A DNA stretch of 64,000 bases from CAZRCG01 sp964598565 (GTDB taxonomy: Bacteria > Bdellovibrionota > UBA2394), in assembly GCA_964598565.1 (NCBI GenBank), contig CAZRCG010000001.1, positions 310,001 through 374,000 of the forward strand, read 5' to 3'. This document shows, one piece after another, positions 26,685 through 35,542 of this stretch. The translations under genes and the position numbers were made by a program. Each line of letters begins with the position of its first letter. The first letter of the stretch is position 1. The notes under the pieces were generated by a model. That model saw only the letters and a list, made by a program, of their open reading frames with translations, ran no database searches and was not told the DNA's origin.

Positions 26685-27260
26685 TTAAGCTTCTTTGCCT
26701 TCTCTCAGACGTCGAATATTGTCTTTGTGACGGTAAATCAATACAACCGACATCATCACCATCACCAAGGTCACTCCCCACTGAGAGACAAAAAAATGAC
26801 TTACAACGGGTAGGGCCACTGATGCTGACAATGCTCCTAGGGAAGAAATTTTGGAGAGTCGCGCTGCCACCGCCCAAATGGCAAAGACAATCAGAGCAGA
26901 AGAAAACGACAAAATCGTCAATACGCCAAACATGGTAGCAACCCCCTTGCCGCCGTTAAATCTCAGATAGACTGGAAAACAGTGCCCTAAAAATGCCGCT
27001 AGGCCTACTAGCGTTTGAGACTCTGTTTCGCCTGGCAAGAGAACTCGCGCCATAAAAACTGGAATCATTCCCTTCGCAATATCGCAGAGCAGAGTTCCTG
27101 CTCCCAATTTCCGCCCTAGAACGCGATTCACATTGGTGGCGCCAATATTTCCGGATCCCAACGCGCGGATATCAATATCGGCAAAAAATCGAGCGAGCAA
27201 CAAACCAAACGGAATGGCTCCAAGAAAATAAGCGAATACAACAAGTGCTGTAAAGGTCAT
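26685..27260 (-). CDS. plsY: Glycerol-3-phosphate acyltransferase PlsY
   Basis: The 191-residue, multi-helix protein has the three PlsY signatures: GSGNIGATNVNRVLG near residue 36, the GHCFPVYLRFNGGKGVAT block near 91-108, and a late basic segment near 170. It transfers acyl from acyl-phosphate to glycerol-3-phosphate, the first step of phospholipid synthesis at the inner membrane. Same strand as dnaB but separated by a 420-bp gap holding a decayed gene. Confidence 0.96.
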   Translation of the reverse strand: MTFTALVVFAYFLGAIPFGLLLARFFADIDIRALGSGNIGATNVNRVLGRKLGAGTLLCDIAKGMIPVFMARVLLPGETESQTLVGLAAFLGHCFPVYLRFNGGKGVATMFGVLTILSFSSALIVFAIWAVAARLSKISSLGALSASVALPVVSHFFVSQWGVTLVMVMMSVVLIYRHKDNIRRLREGKEA

Positions 27261-27374
27261 GACAAAAGCCTATATGAAATCACTGAGGACTGTCCTCTGC
27301 AAATACGCTTGACAAGACATTGGCGCCACTAACTATCTTCATACCAACCCTGCACAGAATTTCTCGTAACTCAT

Positions 27375-27408
27375 GACTCGAGTATTCAGGTGACTCGAGT
27401 ATTCAGGT
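27375..27408. repeat. Exact 17-bp tandem duplication
   Basis: GACTCGAGTATTCAGGT occurs twice head to tail at 27375-27391 and 27392-27408. It overlaps the 3' end of the decayed DUF4143 fragment, upstream of plsY. Confidence 0.9.
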
Positions 27409-27670
27409 CAGCATGGAATCGATCGAAGTGCTTTGTTTTCATGAGTTGAATCGAATATTTGGGCTTCAATGCCTAGCTAAACTTAATCAACGTCTTTTGA
27501 GGCATCGTCGTGCTTGATTTGCATTCCACTAAAAGCCATGGCTTAGAATTCCTCAACACCAAAAAATCGACCTCTTCTTTCTCCTTTGTTCTTACAAATC
27601 GAAGATCAAAGACTCCCTGGGCCGTATCCGTCCAAAAATCACAAGCCTTCAGCAGGCCTTCACTCCAGCT
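27386..27670 (-). pseudogene. Fragment of a DUF4143 ATPase C-terminus with in-frame stop
   Basis: Minus-strand translation gives LLKACDFWTDT, then FVRTKEKEEVDFLVLR and KPWLLVECK, the family's C-terminal nuclease-like strands. A TAG at 27473-27475 interrupts it after LIKFS. The same frame then continues with ALKPKYSIQ, the expected next part of the family, to a TGA at 27386. The upstream part merges with the 3' end of dnaB, so the ATPase half is gone. It is a broken remnant between dnaB and plsY, and a sister of the relic at 17247-17620. Confidence 0.72.
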
Positions 27671-27677
27671 ACAGAAC

Positions 27678-29048
27678 TCAGTGCTCCATCGCGGGGGGTT
27701 CATCCTCGGCCAGATTCTCAAACCGAGTATACTCCTTCAAGAATGCCAACTTCACATGACCGGTGGGTCCGTTTCGATGTTTCGCCACGATAATTTCTGC
27801 GATGCCGGGCATATCGGTATCGGGTCGGTAAACTTCATCCCGATAAAGAAACATGATGATATCCGCGTCTTGCTCAATAGACCCTGACTCACGCAAATCC
27901 GACAAAACAGGCCGCTTGTCTTGCCTCGACTCTAACGATCGATTGAGCTGAGACAGCGCGAGAACCGGTATATTAAGTTCTTTGGCAAGGGCTTTGAGAC
28001 TCATCGAGATCTCTGCAATTTCACGCTCTCGACTTTCGATGCGTCCCTTCACTCTCATCAATTGCAAGTAATCGACAATCACACATCCGAGCCCGTGCGA
28101 GCGAGCAAGGCGACGGCATTTCGCTCTCAAATCAAAAGGAGACAACCCGGGCGTGTCATCGATAAATATAGGGGCTTCCGAAAGCAAGCTCGCTGCGTGG
28201 GTAAGCCGCGGCCAATCATCATCGTTGAGAAATCCGCCGCGCAAACGTCCGCTGTCGACACGCGATTCCATACACAACATTCTTTGCACCAGCTGCTCCT
28301 TCGACATTTCGAGTGAAAAAACGGCCGTGGGACATTGCTCTCTCGAAGCCATATGGGACGCCATATTTAAAACGAAAGCGGTCTTTCCTACCGAAGGTCT
28401 CGCCGCCAAGATAACGAGATCCGATTTTTGCAAACCCGATAGCAAACGATCTAAGCCAAAAAATCCTGTGGGAACTCCGGTGATCGCAGACTTAGTTTCA
28501 AAGCGTTCCTGAATTCTCTTGAAAGCGTCCATCACCATTTCACGAATAGGTATGACCGTTTCGCTCGAGCCTTTGTGCGCTATATCAAAAACGTTCTTTT
28601 CGACTCGATCTAAAATGACCGGCAATTCCTCGCCACCCTGGAAGGCCTCTTCCACCATTTTGGTGCCGACTTGAATCAGCTCTCTAAGAATGGCCTTGTC
28701 GCGGACCATTTTTGCGTAGCTCGCGACATTAGCGGACGTTGTAACGGCATCAGAGAGCTGGCCTAAATAAGAATTGCCCCCCACGCTTTCTAAGAGATTC
28801 TGGGCACGCAAAAAATCAGACACCATCAATAGATCGGCGGGCGTTCCACGACGTGACAGTTCGGCAATGGCGCTAAAAACTGTTTGGTGGGCTGGCAGAT
28901 AAAAATCTTTGGCTTCGACGGCTTCGCGCACACGATCGACCGCTTCGCCATCGATCAACATGGCTCCCAAAACGAGACGCTCGGCCTCCGTATTCTGAGG
29001 CGGCAAGCGTCTTAAAGGGCGCTCATGAGAGGCTTGAGTTCCCTCCAC
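27678..29048 (-). CDS. dnaB: Replicative DNA helicase DnaB
   Basis: The 456 residues include the N-terminal collar domain (LPPQNTEAERLVLGAML, primase-binding) and a RecA-like motor. Walker A is ARPSVGKTAF near 215-224, Walker B is IVDYLQLM, and the sensor region is ESGSIEQDAD. DnaB is the hexameric helicase at the replication fork. It follows rplI by 16 bp in a classic ribosomal protein/helicase cluster. The final codons overlap the start of a decayed ATPase fragment. Confidence 0.97.
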   Translation of the reverse strand: MEGTQASHERPLRRLPPQNTEAERLVLGAMLIDGEAVDRVREAVEAKDFYLPAHQTVFSAIAELSRRGTPADLLMVSDFLRAQNLLESVGGNSYLGQLSDAVTTSANVASYAKMVRDKAILRELIQVGTKMVEEAFQGGEELPVILDRVEKNVFDIAHKGSSETVIPIREMVMDAFKRIQERFETKSAITGVPTGFFGLDRLLSGLQKSDLVILAARPSVGKTAFVLNMASHMASREQCPTAVFSLEMSKEQLVQRMLCMESRVDSGRLRGGFLNDDDWPRLTHAASLLSEAPIFIDDTPGLSPFDLRAKCRRLARSHGLGCVIVDYLQLMRVKGRIESREREIAEISMSLKALAKELNIPVLALSQLNRSLESRQDKRPVLSDLRESGSIEQDADIIMFLYRDEVYRPDTDMPGIAEIIVAKHRNGPTGHVKLAFLKEYTRFENLAEDEPPAMEH

Positions 29049-29064
29049 AAATAAATTCTTTCAA

Positions 29065-29649
29065 CTATTCCGAAGCCGTGTCTTCAGATTCAGACGACTC
29101 TTCGGTTATTTCAGCTGATGTCTCCGATTTGGCTTTGCGAGGCTTCGCAACTTTCTTGGTCTTGCCTTTGGCTCCCTTGGCCTTGCCTTCCTCCCCCGCA
29201 CCTGCTTCTGCCTCAGCCTCAAGACTTACGCTGACCAGCAAAATAATATCTCCAGGCAATCGAACTTTGAGCTCAAATGCACCTGCTTCTTTAGGAGAAT
29301 CAAATTCTAAATCTCTCTTGTCGACGACAAGCCCCACCTTCGAAAGTTCGGTTACTAGGTCTGTCGATGTCACGGCGCCGTACATCTTTCCAGATTCATT
29401 GAAACGTCGCACCAGGCTCAAGGTGATCCCCTTTTTAGAATCAGCCAATGCTTGTGATTCTTTTTGGATCTTCTTTTTTTGCACCGCCACGAGACGTTTA
29501 TGATGCTCAAGCTCAGCCTTATTAGACCGACTGGCAATTGTCGCCATAGAACGGGGAATTAAAAAATTACGCGCATAGCCCTCACGCACTCTCACCACTT
29601 CGCCAATGCGTCCCAACGAAGGAATATCTTTTCTTAAAATAACTTCCAT
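29065..29649 (-). CDS. rplI: 50S ribosomal protein L9 with long C-terminal tail
   Basis: Residues 1-148 are L9: EVILRKDIPSLGRIGEVVRVREGYARNFL-type N-domain, connecting helix and C-domain with YGAVTSTDLV. L9 binds 23S rRNA domain V and limits frameshifting. Residues about 150-194 are an added tail, first Ala/Lys-rich then Ser/Glu/Asp-rich, likely disordered. A good AGAGGTG site precedes ATG 29649. The tail is an unusual addition for this protein. Confidence 0.96.
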   Translation of the reverse strand: MEVILRKDIPSLGRIGEVVRVREGYARNFLIPRSMATIASRSNKAELEHHKRLVAVQKKKIQKESQALADSKKGITLSLVRRFNESGKMYGAVTSTDLVTELSKVGLVVDKRDLEFDSPKEAGAFELKVRLPGDIILLVSVSLEAEAEAGAGEEGKAKGAKGKTKKVAKPRKAKSETSAEITEESSESEDTASE

Positions 29650-29659
29650 AACACACCTC

Positions 29660-30574
29660 TCACTTTATTCGATCGACCTTGAGCTTAGACCGAAAATCAA
29701 ACCAAAGATCACAAAAGCCCGCAAGCAACAAAACCGGCAAAGGCTCCAACAACAAAAGAGCAAAGATCACTAAAAAAAGAAAGAGAGAAGCCCTAGGAAT
29801 AAAGAAAGAGGCCACCGCCGCCCCCTGAACAAATATAGGAAAAAGAGCCAGCATCCCAATATGAAGGCCCAAAGTCAGCCAAACCTTCGAAGAAAAGACG
29901 CCTGGAGCGAGATAAGGCAGGGCGATCAGCCCTAAACCCAGAACCAAGGCGCCCAAAACCGCGTCGTGAGAGCGCCATCGGAGAAAATCCTCCCAAGTCT
30001 TGAGACGCCGGCTTCGGGTCAGATTCTCCAAAACAGCGTTCACAAAGAAGGCCAAGGCAAACACAAACGAAAACCAAGCTAAAAAAGTTGTCTTTAAAAA
30101 AGGCAGCACCAAAGTCTCATACAAGTCTTTTGTAGCCGCGGAGGGCCACTCCCCCATTTCTTGGATAGGGGTTAGCGAGGAGGCCTGGATCTGTTGGGTT
30201 GACCACTCTTGAAAGCTAAGATCTTGGCCATTCAGAAGAAAGAGCCCCAGCACACAAACAAACGGCAGCACAAGCGGTATATAGACGAGGTGCGAAAACC
30301 GCAGCTCTTTACGCATGCAGAAATACAGATAAAATCCAAAGCCATACGACAGTGTCATCATCAAAAAATCGAGAGGCTGGAGAGAAGCCGATAACAATAC
30401 CATTTGCGCGGCGAAGAATCCCACACACAATAAAATTCCTCTTAGGGAGGCGCGATCGCAGAGTATCGCCACGGCGGCAGGCACAAAGAAAAAAAGTGGG
30501 CTAATGCGCACCTGCAAAATCATCACAAGAAATGCGACTACCGCGATTAAATCTATTTTCAGGTGAAAACGCAA
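29660..30574 (-). CDS. DUF2232-type membrane protein
   Basis: I placed the start at TTG 30574 because GGAGGTGA lies 7 bases upstream and the first residues lead straight into a membrane helix; the frame continues upstream to 30613 but translates the ribosome site itself. The 304 residues hold about eight hydrophobic helices with a 60-residue soluble loop. A DUF2232/YybS-like protein between rpsF/rpsR and rplI is a well-known arrangement in several phyla. Function is unknown. It ends 10 bp before rplI. Confidence 0.78.
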   Translation of the reverse strand: MRFHLKIDLIAVVAFLVMILQVRISPLFFFVPAAVAILCDRASLRGILLCVGFFAAQMVLLSASLQPLDFLMMTLSYGFGFYLYFCMRKELRFSHLVYIPLVLPFVCVLGLFLLNGQDLSFQEWSTQQIQASSLTPIQEMGEWPSAATKDLYETLVLPFLKTTFLAWFSFVFALAFFVNAVLENLTRSRRLKTWEDFLRWRSHDAVLGALVLGLGLIALPYLAPGVFSSKVWLTLGLHIGMLALFPIFVQGAAVASFFIPRASLFLFLVIFALLLLEPLPVLLLAGFCDLWFDFRSKLKVDRIK

Positions 30575-30686
30575 ACAATCACCTCCGTGGGAGAGTCGTT
30601 TTAGCCCCGACAAAGCTTTATAGTCGTTAGACCTTAGTGCCCGTAGACACTAAATTTTTTCAAGTGGCCCTAGCTAAAATAGAAAT

Positions 30687-31139
30687 TCATCCATTAAAGG
30701 ATGCATCCATGGAGAACTCATCATCATCCCCTCTTAACGAAGGAGCCGATGAAGGCTCTCGTGGAGCGCGCTCCACGAGTCCTTGAATATCAGTAGCCGA
30801 TAAGGGAGCACTCAAGACCACCGTCAGATAGCGTAATACCAAGGTATCGATCTTAAGAATTCTTTCGAGCGCCAAAACAGAGTCGCGCTGAGCCACAAAT
30901 CGAATATACAAAAAGTTGGCCACCATATGCTTGTCCATAATGTGTGGAAGACGTTTCTTTCCCCAGTCATCAAATCGAAGTAAAGTGCCTTTCGACTCCG
31001 CGAGAGTCTTCTTCACTTTCTCAACAAAGGTCTTTAGGTCCGCATCATTGACATTCGGATTCACCACCACCACGCACTCGTAATGTCTTTGGCGTTCCAA
31101 ACGCGCATTCAACTGAATCACTTTAGCAATTTCACTCAC
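30687..31139 (-). CDS. rpsF: 30S ribosomal protein S6
   Basis: The 150-residue protein has the S6 fold sequence: HYECVVVVNPNVND, LRFDDWGKKRLPH and NFLYIRFV. GTG 31139 follows GAAGGAG at normal spacing. The first 17 residues and the acidic C-terminus after about 130 are extensions. S6 binds 16S rRNA together with S18, yet no rpsR follows; the DUF2232 gene begins 113 bp downstream. Confidence 0.95.
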   Translation of the reverse strand: MSEIAKVIQLNARLERQRHYECVVVVNPNVNDADLKTFVEKVKKTLAESKGTLLRFDDWGKKRLPHIMDKHMVANFLYIRFVAQRDSVLALERILKIDTLVLRYLTVVLSAPLSATDIQGLVERAPREPSSAPSLRGDDDEFSMDASFNG

Positions 31140-31231
31140 AAGATACTCCTTCTCTAGACCAATGTACTGAGTTCCCTAAGCCAATGCCCCGGGATAACTC
31201 CCTCCATACATAGACAAAAGGCTTCCAGCGA

Positions 31232-32329
31232 TCAAACAGCAAACTTAAACAAAATGATATCGCCGTCTTTCACTTCGTAATCCTTACCCTCAGACCTCTG
31301 CAAGCCCTTTTCACGAGCCGCCTTTTCGCCCCCTAGGCGAATAAAATCCTCATAAGCGATGGTATCGGCCCGAATAAACCCTCGCTCAAAATCACTATGA
31401 ATTACCCCCGCCGCCTGAGGAGCGTAGGTGCCCTTAGAGATTGTCCAGGCTCTGACTTCTTTTTCGCCTGCGGTAAAATAGGTCATAAGACCCAGCAGCG
31501 AATAGGCTTCACGAATTAAGCGGCCCAATCCTGGCTCTTCCAGCCCGTATTCACCTAAAAATGTCTTAAGGTCGTCGCCCTCTAGCCCTCGTAACTCTTG
31601 CTCTAATCGTACCGAGAGCGGCAAGACCTTCGCCGAATCCTTAGCCGCCACTTGCTTCAGGGCCTCCAGCCATCCGCTCAACTCCGGGGAAGGGTTCTTC
31701 AAGTCTTGTTCAGAAATATTGGCCACATAAAATACCGGCTTGGACGTTAAGAAAAAAGTATGGGCTAAAAGCTCTTTCGAAACAGCCGACTGGCGAACGG
31801 GAATACCACGACCAAGCTCATCCATGACCTGTCTTAAAGCCGCCATCTCAAGTTTAGCTTCGGCATTCTGAGCTCTCGCCAGTTTTTCCACCCGCTCGAG
31901 TCGCTTTTGTGCAGCATCGATATCTGACAAACACAATTCTAAATTAATAATGTCGACATCGCGCTGCGGGTCGACATCTCCCATGACGTGAATAATATTG
32001 GGGTCCGAAAAACAGCGAACGACATGAACAATGGCATTCACTTCACGAATATGAGACAAAAACTGATTTCCCAATCCTTCGCCTGAAGAAGCCCCTTTTA
32101 CAAGGCCTGCAATGTCCACAAAGGTGACCATTGTAGGCTGAACCTTCTGAGGTTTCACAATAGCAGCGATAGCATCAAGTCGAGGGTCAGGTACCGAGAC
32201 GACCCCCCTGTGCGGATCTACCGTACAAAAGGGAAAATTTTCTGCCGGCACCTGAGCTGCGGTTAAAGAATTAAAGAGAGTGGACTTGCCTACATTAGGA
32301 AGCCCTACAATGCCGCACTCAAGTCCCAT
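31232..32329 (-). CDS. ychF: Redox-regulated ATPase YchF
   Basis: This 365-residue member of the OBG family has P-loop GLPNVGKS, DIAGLVKGA, YVANISEQD in place of the GTPase NKxD motif (the reason YchF prefers ATP), and a C-terminal TGS domain (YFTAGEKEVRAWTISKGTYAPQAA, shown here only in part). YchF binds the ribosome and affects oxidative stress. It overlaps pth by 11 bases, the usual pth-ychF pairing. Confidence 0.97.
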   Translation of the reverse strand: MGLECGIVGLPNVGKSTLFNSLTAAQVPAENFPFCTVDPHRGVVSVPDPRLDAIAAIVKPQKVQPTMVTFVDIAGLVKGASSGEGLGNQFLSHIREVNAIVHVVRCFSDPNIIHVMGDVDPQRDVDIINLELCLSDIDAAQKRLERVEKLARAQNAEAKLEMAALRQVMDELGRGIPVRQSAVSKELLAHTFFLTSKPVFYVANISEQDLKNPSPELSGWLEALKQVAAKDSAKVLPLSVRLEQELRGLEGDDLKTFLGEYGLEEPGLGRLIREAYSLLGLMTYFTAGEKEVRAWTISKGTYAPQAAGVIHSDFERGFIRADTIAYEDFIRLGGEKAAREKGLQRSEGKDYEVKDGDIILFKFAV

Positions 32330-32894
32330 GGTTATAGTCCAATCCGTTTATTTGATTCATCGCAAGCTCCAAAGGCTTCTCGAGCCACAAAGAAAAGTGC
32401 TTCGACGCCTCAGCACATAAACTTGCTAAGACGGCTTTCTCTTCAGGGTTAAAAGTCCCTAAAACATGATCTAATGCTTCCACCGCAGGCCGCCCTACTC
32501 CGATGCGCAATCGAAATATGGGACGATGCGCACAATCATTCAAAATTGATCGAATACCACGATGCCCTCCATCCGAACCTTCCGCACGCAATCTCAGTCG
32601 GCCCACAGGCAAGTCCATATCGTCGTAAACTACTAAAACTCGATTATCTCCCTGATATTTATTGGTCCAAGCTTGCAAGGCCTTCCCACTTAAATTCATG
32701 TAAGTCGTGGGTTTTAAAAAGTGAACTGGAAAGTCTAAGTAGCGCCCCTCACACCATTGAGATTCGTAACGCTCGGCCCAGGCACCGAAACCCAACTGGC
32801 TGACACAGGCGTCGGCCCAGTCGAACCCGATATTGTGTCGAGTATTCTGATAACGCGCCCCAATATTTCCAAGACCAACGACGCAAATTCTCAA
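32319..32894 (-). CDS. pth: Peptidyl-tRNA hydrolase
   Basis: The 191 residues show the Pth1 family motifs: GLGNIGARYQNTRHNIGF with the catalytic His near 20, KPTTYMNLSG near 61, and VYDDMDLPVGRLRLR with the Asp near 91, then GSDGGHRGI. It releases peptide from peptidyl-tRNA dropped from ribosomes. Its ATG follows the rplY stop by 5 bases and its end overlaps ychF. Confidence 0.97.
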   Translation of the reverse strand: MRICVVGLGNIGARYQNTRHNIGFDWADACVSQLGFGAWAERYESQWCEGRYLDFPVHFLKPTTYMNLSGKALQAWTNKYQGDNRVLVVYDDMDLPVGRLRLRAEGSDGGHRGIRSILNDCAHRPIFRLRIGVGRPAVEALDHVLGTFNPEEKAVLASLCAEASKHFSLWLEKPLELAMNQINGLDYNHGT

Positions 32895-32899
32895 GACAC

Positions 32900-33577
32900 T
32901 TACTTCTTCGCTTCAGCCTTCTTTGCAGGTTCCGCTGCCGCTGTTGAAGCCGTAGCCGCGGCACCCGTACCCGCTCCCGCTTCCACAGCCGTGGCCGCAA
33001 CAACCTCTTCCTTCTCGGCCTCGACCACGGCCGCCAAGGTAAATTTGGCTCCATCCATAATCGTTAACTTCTCAGAAAATTTCACATCACTAATGTGAAT
33101 GCTGGAGCCTAAAGCTAAGTCAGTCACGTCCACTTCGATCGACTTGGGCATATCTGTGACCAAAGCTTTTACTCGAATCGAGCGTCGCAAAACTTGGAAG
33201 ATCCCGCCGCCGTTACGAACTCCGTCCGGGACGCCTTTAAACGTTACAGGCACAGAAACAGTAATGGGCTTGCCCTTTGCAATCTCGTAGAGATCGGCAT
33301 GCAACCATCGACCTGTCAAAGGATCTCGATCGCGATTCTTCACCAATACCTGCTTGCCTTGAAGTTCTGCAGAGTCGGCCTCAAGATTTAAAAGCACATT
33401 GCCTTCGGCATTGGTTCCAATCGCTTTGCGCAACTCTTTTTCAGAAAAGGCACAGTTCTGGTTTGTAAGCCCAGGGCCATAGATATTGGCCGGCACCAAG
33501 CCTTGAGCTCGAATCTCTTTAAGGGTGCGGCTGCAACCCGGGGTTCGTGAAATAACTTTAAGTTGTGCTGTTTCCAT
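32900..33577 (-). CDS. rplY: 50S ribosomal protein L25 (Ctc/TL5 type)
   Basis: The 225 residues start with the 5S-rRNA-binding L25 domain (SRTPGCSRTLKEIRAQGLVPANIYG) and continue into the TL5 C-terminal domain (DVTDLALGSSIHISDVKF). A roughly 40-residue Ala/Glu/Thr tail ends in lysines. The position prs-rplY-pth-ychF is a widely conserved order. GAGGTATC-type ribosome site upstream of ATG 33577. Confidence 0.96.
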   Translation of the reverse strand: METAQLKVISRTPGCSRTLKEIRAQGLVPANIYGPGLTNQNCAFSEKELRKAIGTNAEGNVLLNLEADSAELQGKQVLVKNRDRDPLTGRWLHADLYEIAKGKPITVSVPVTFKGVPDGVRNGGGIFQVLRRSIRVKALVTDMPKSIEVDVTDLALGSSIHISDVKFSEKLTIMDGAKFTLAAVVEAEKEEVVAATAVEAGAGTGAAATASTAAAEPAKKAEAKK

Positions 33578-33673
33578 AGATACCTCTTCTCTAAATCTGT
33601 CGGAAGCCTACCTTAGCTTCGTCGTCCTCTTCAAATAAAAAAGCCGTCAAATAACGAAGCCTTAAATTCAACC

Positions 33674-34627
33674 CTAGATAAACAGGGACGATACCGAATC
33701 GCCACCATGAATTCGTGCAATTGCTTCTCCTAAAAGCTCCGCCACGGACAAAACATGAATTTTAGGGCATACCTTCTGCTTCTCTTCCAAGGGAATCGTA
33801 TCTGTCACTAACAACCTCTCAAGAGAGCTTGCATTAATTCGTGTGAGCGCAGGGCCTGACAATACGCCGTGGGTGGCAGCGGCCCAAACTTTACGCGCCC
33901 CCTTTTTCAATAAAACCGATGAAACCTCGGTCAAAGTGCCCGCCGTATCGACTAGATCATCTAAAAGAATGGCCTCTTTACCTTCCACATCCCCAATAAT
34001 ATTGACCTCAGCGATCTTTCCCGGACCGTCTCGCCGCTTGTCGGCGATCGCAATCGAACAATCCAGGCGCTTTGCATAGGCGCGCGTACGCTCCACACCT
34101 CCAGCATCGGGCGATACCAAAACAACCTCTGAGGGGGGGCATTTAATAAGCTCCTGCATCGCCTTCAGAAGTACAGGCGCCGCGAATAAGTGATCCACTG
34201 GAATATCAAAGAATCCTTGAATCTGTGGAGCATGCAAATCGAGCGTAAAAATTCGATCGGCCCCGGCTGCTTGCATGAGATCCGCCATAAGTCGAGCACT
34301 AATAGGGGTACGCGGGGCGTCTTTACGGTCTTGGCGAGCATAGCCATAGTAAGGCAAAACAATGGTCAATCGACTCGGAGACGCTCGCTTGAAAGCGTCC
34401 ATCATCACAAGCAACTCCATGACGGTCTCGTTTGCGGGAGCGCAGGTCGACTGCAACAAAAAGACATCATAACCACGAACATTTTCATTAATTTTGACGA
34501 AGGTCTCACCGTCCGAAAACTTTCGAACGGTCAAATCCCCCACCTTTACTTTGAGATGTTCGGCCACTCGCTGTGCCAACGCAGGATTAGAATTACCTGT
34601 AAATATCTTAAGATCGCCCCATTGCAT
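33674..34627 (-). CDS. prs: Ribose-phosphate pyrophosphokinase
   Basis: At 317 residues this is a class I PRPP synthase: LKIFTGNSNPALAQ opening, RQDRKDAPRTPISA with the ATP-binding loop, TLDLHAPQIQGFF, and the PRPP loop DDLVDTAGTL near 221. It makes PRPP from ribose-5-phosphate and ATP for nucleotide, His, Trp and NAD synthesis. It leads the conserved translation/replication block. The 276 bp upstream to folE probably hold its promoter, but I could not pick one out. Confidence 0.97.
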   Translation of the reverse strand: MQWGDLKIFTGNSNPALAQRVAEHLKVKVGDLTVRKFSDGETFVKINENVRGYDVFLLQSTCAPANETVMELLVMMDAFKRASPSRLTIVLPYYGYARQDRKDAPRTPISARLMADLMQAAGADRIFTLDLHAPQIQGFFDIPVDHLFAAPVLLKAMQELIKCPPSEVVLVSPDAGGVERTRAYAKRLDCSIAIADKRRDGPGKIAEVNIIGDVEGKEAILLDDLVDTAGTLTEVSSVLLKKGARKVWAAATHGVLSGPALTRINASSLERLLVTDTIPLEEKQKVCPKIHVLSVAELLGEAIARIHGGDSVSSLFI

Positions 34628-34903
34628 GATGCTTTAAGCATTAGCGAGAGGCGCTCGAAGCCGAAAGTGATATTTTGAGAATCTGAGCTCTTCGTGCACA
34701 CTTAAGGGCCCTGTCGTCGAAGAACTAAAGGCGGAGTAATGGAGCCTTTAGAGGGGGGCCCCCAGGGCATTTCTGTTTTGGGTGTTGGGCTCGCCGTGGG
34801 CTACGGTTTAAATCAAGCTCAGACTCACGCGAGAACAAGTCTAGAAACCAATCAAAAGAACAGTGCCGGAACAGAAAATTTGTCAACAATCGCCGGCCTC
34901 TGC

Positions 34904-35482
34904 TTAATACGATCTCGAATGCTTCATTTGAAGAAATTCGGCGCGAGTAGCCGGGTCACGAAATTGGCCCAAAAGACAGCTCGTCACCATCTCTGCACCC
35001 GATTTTACACCACGCATTTCCATGCACAGATGAGTCGCTTTTACAATGACGCCGACTCCCTGGGGATGCAGAAACTCCATTATCGCATTGGCGATCTCTT
35101 GGGTCATACGCTCTTGAACTTGAAGCCGGCGAGAAAAACAGTGAACCAATCGCCCGATCTTTGACAATCCGACAATACGGTCTCTCGGCAAATAGCCAAC
35201 CGTCACCATGCCATGAAACGGAAGCATGTGATGCTCGCACAGTGACCAAAATCGAAGATCTCGAACAATCACCATTTCATCACAAGGTTCATTGAATGTG
35301 GTCGCCAAAATCCTTGCGGGATCCATCGAATAACCGCTACACAACTCGTCGTACGCTTTCACAACGCGATGAGGCGTGCGTTTCAGCCCCTCTCGTGCTG
35401 GATCTTCTCCAATATATTTTAATAGTTGAACGACTGCTTGTTCTGCTGCGATAGAATCATCTGTTTCATCTGTTTGGTTCAT
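34904..35482 (-). CDS. folE: GTP cyclohydrolase I
   Basis: The 192 residues contain the type I signature: CEHHMLPFHGMVTVGY with zinc ligands Cys and His, GLSKIGRLV, RLQVQERMTQEIA and the third zinc ligand Cys in ATHLCMEMRG. It converts GTP to dihydroneopterin triphosphate, the first step to folate or queuosine precursors. The product also feeds the queuosine route in which QueG (48177-49109) acts last. It stands apart from prs by 276 bp. Confidence 0.97.
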   Translation of the reverse strand: MNQTDETDDSIAAEQAVVQLLKYIGEDPAREGLKRTPHRVVKAYDELCSGYSMDPARILATTFNEPCDEMVIVRDLRFWSLCEHHMLPFHGMVTVGYLPRDRIVGLSKIGRLVHCFSRRLQVQERMTQEIANAIMEFLHPQGVGVIVKATHLCMEMRGVKSGAEMVTSCLLGQFRDPATRAEFLQMKHSRSY

Positions 35483-35542
35483 AGATTCTACGGTTTTAGT
35501 TTTATTTGCTCTATTGTCATAGCCCTAAAACACTGTTGGCAC

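Noticed and set aside
29078..29503. 141-codon plus-strand frame opposite rplI
   Set aside because: Ala/Ser-rich mirror of the L9 tail and domain; not a gene.
34190..34678. 162-codon plus-strand frame opposite prs
   Set aside because: Lies antisense to a strongly conserved gene and resembles no family.
34739..35164. 141-codon plus-strand frame upstream of and across folE
   Set aside because: Most of it is antisense to folE. The first 55 codons in the folE-prs gap look somewhat protein-like but cannot be supported.
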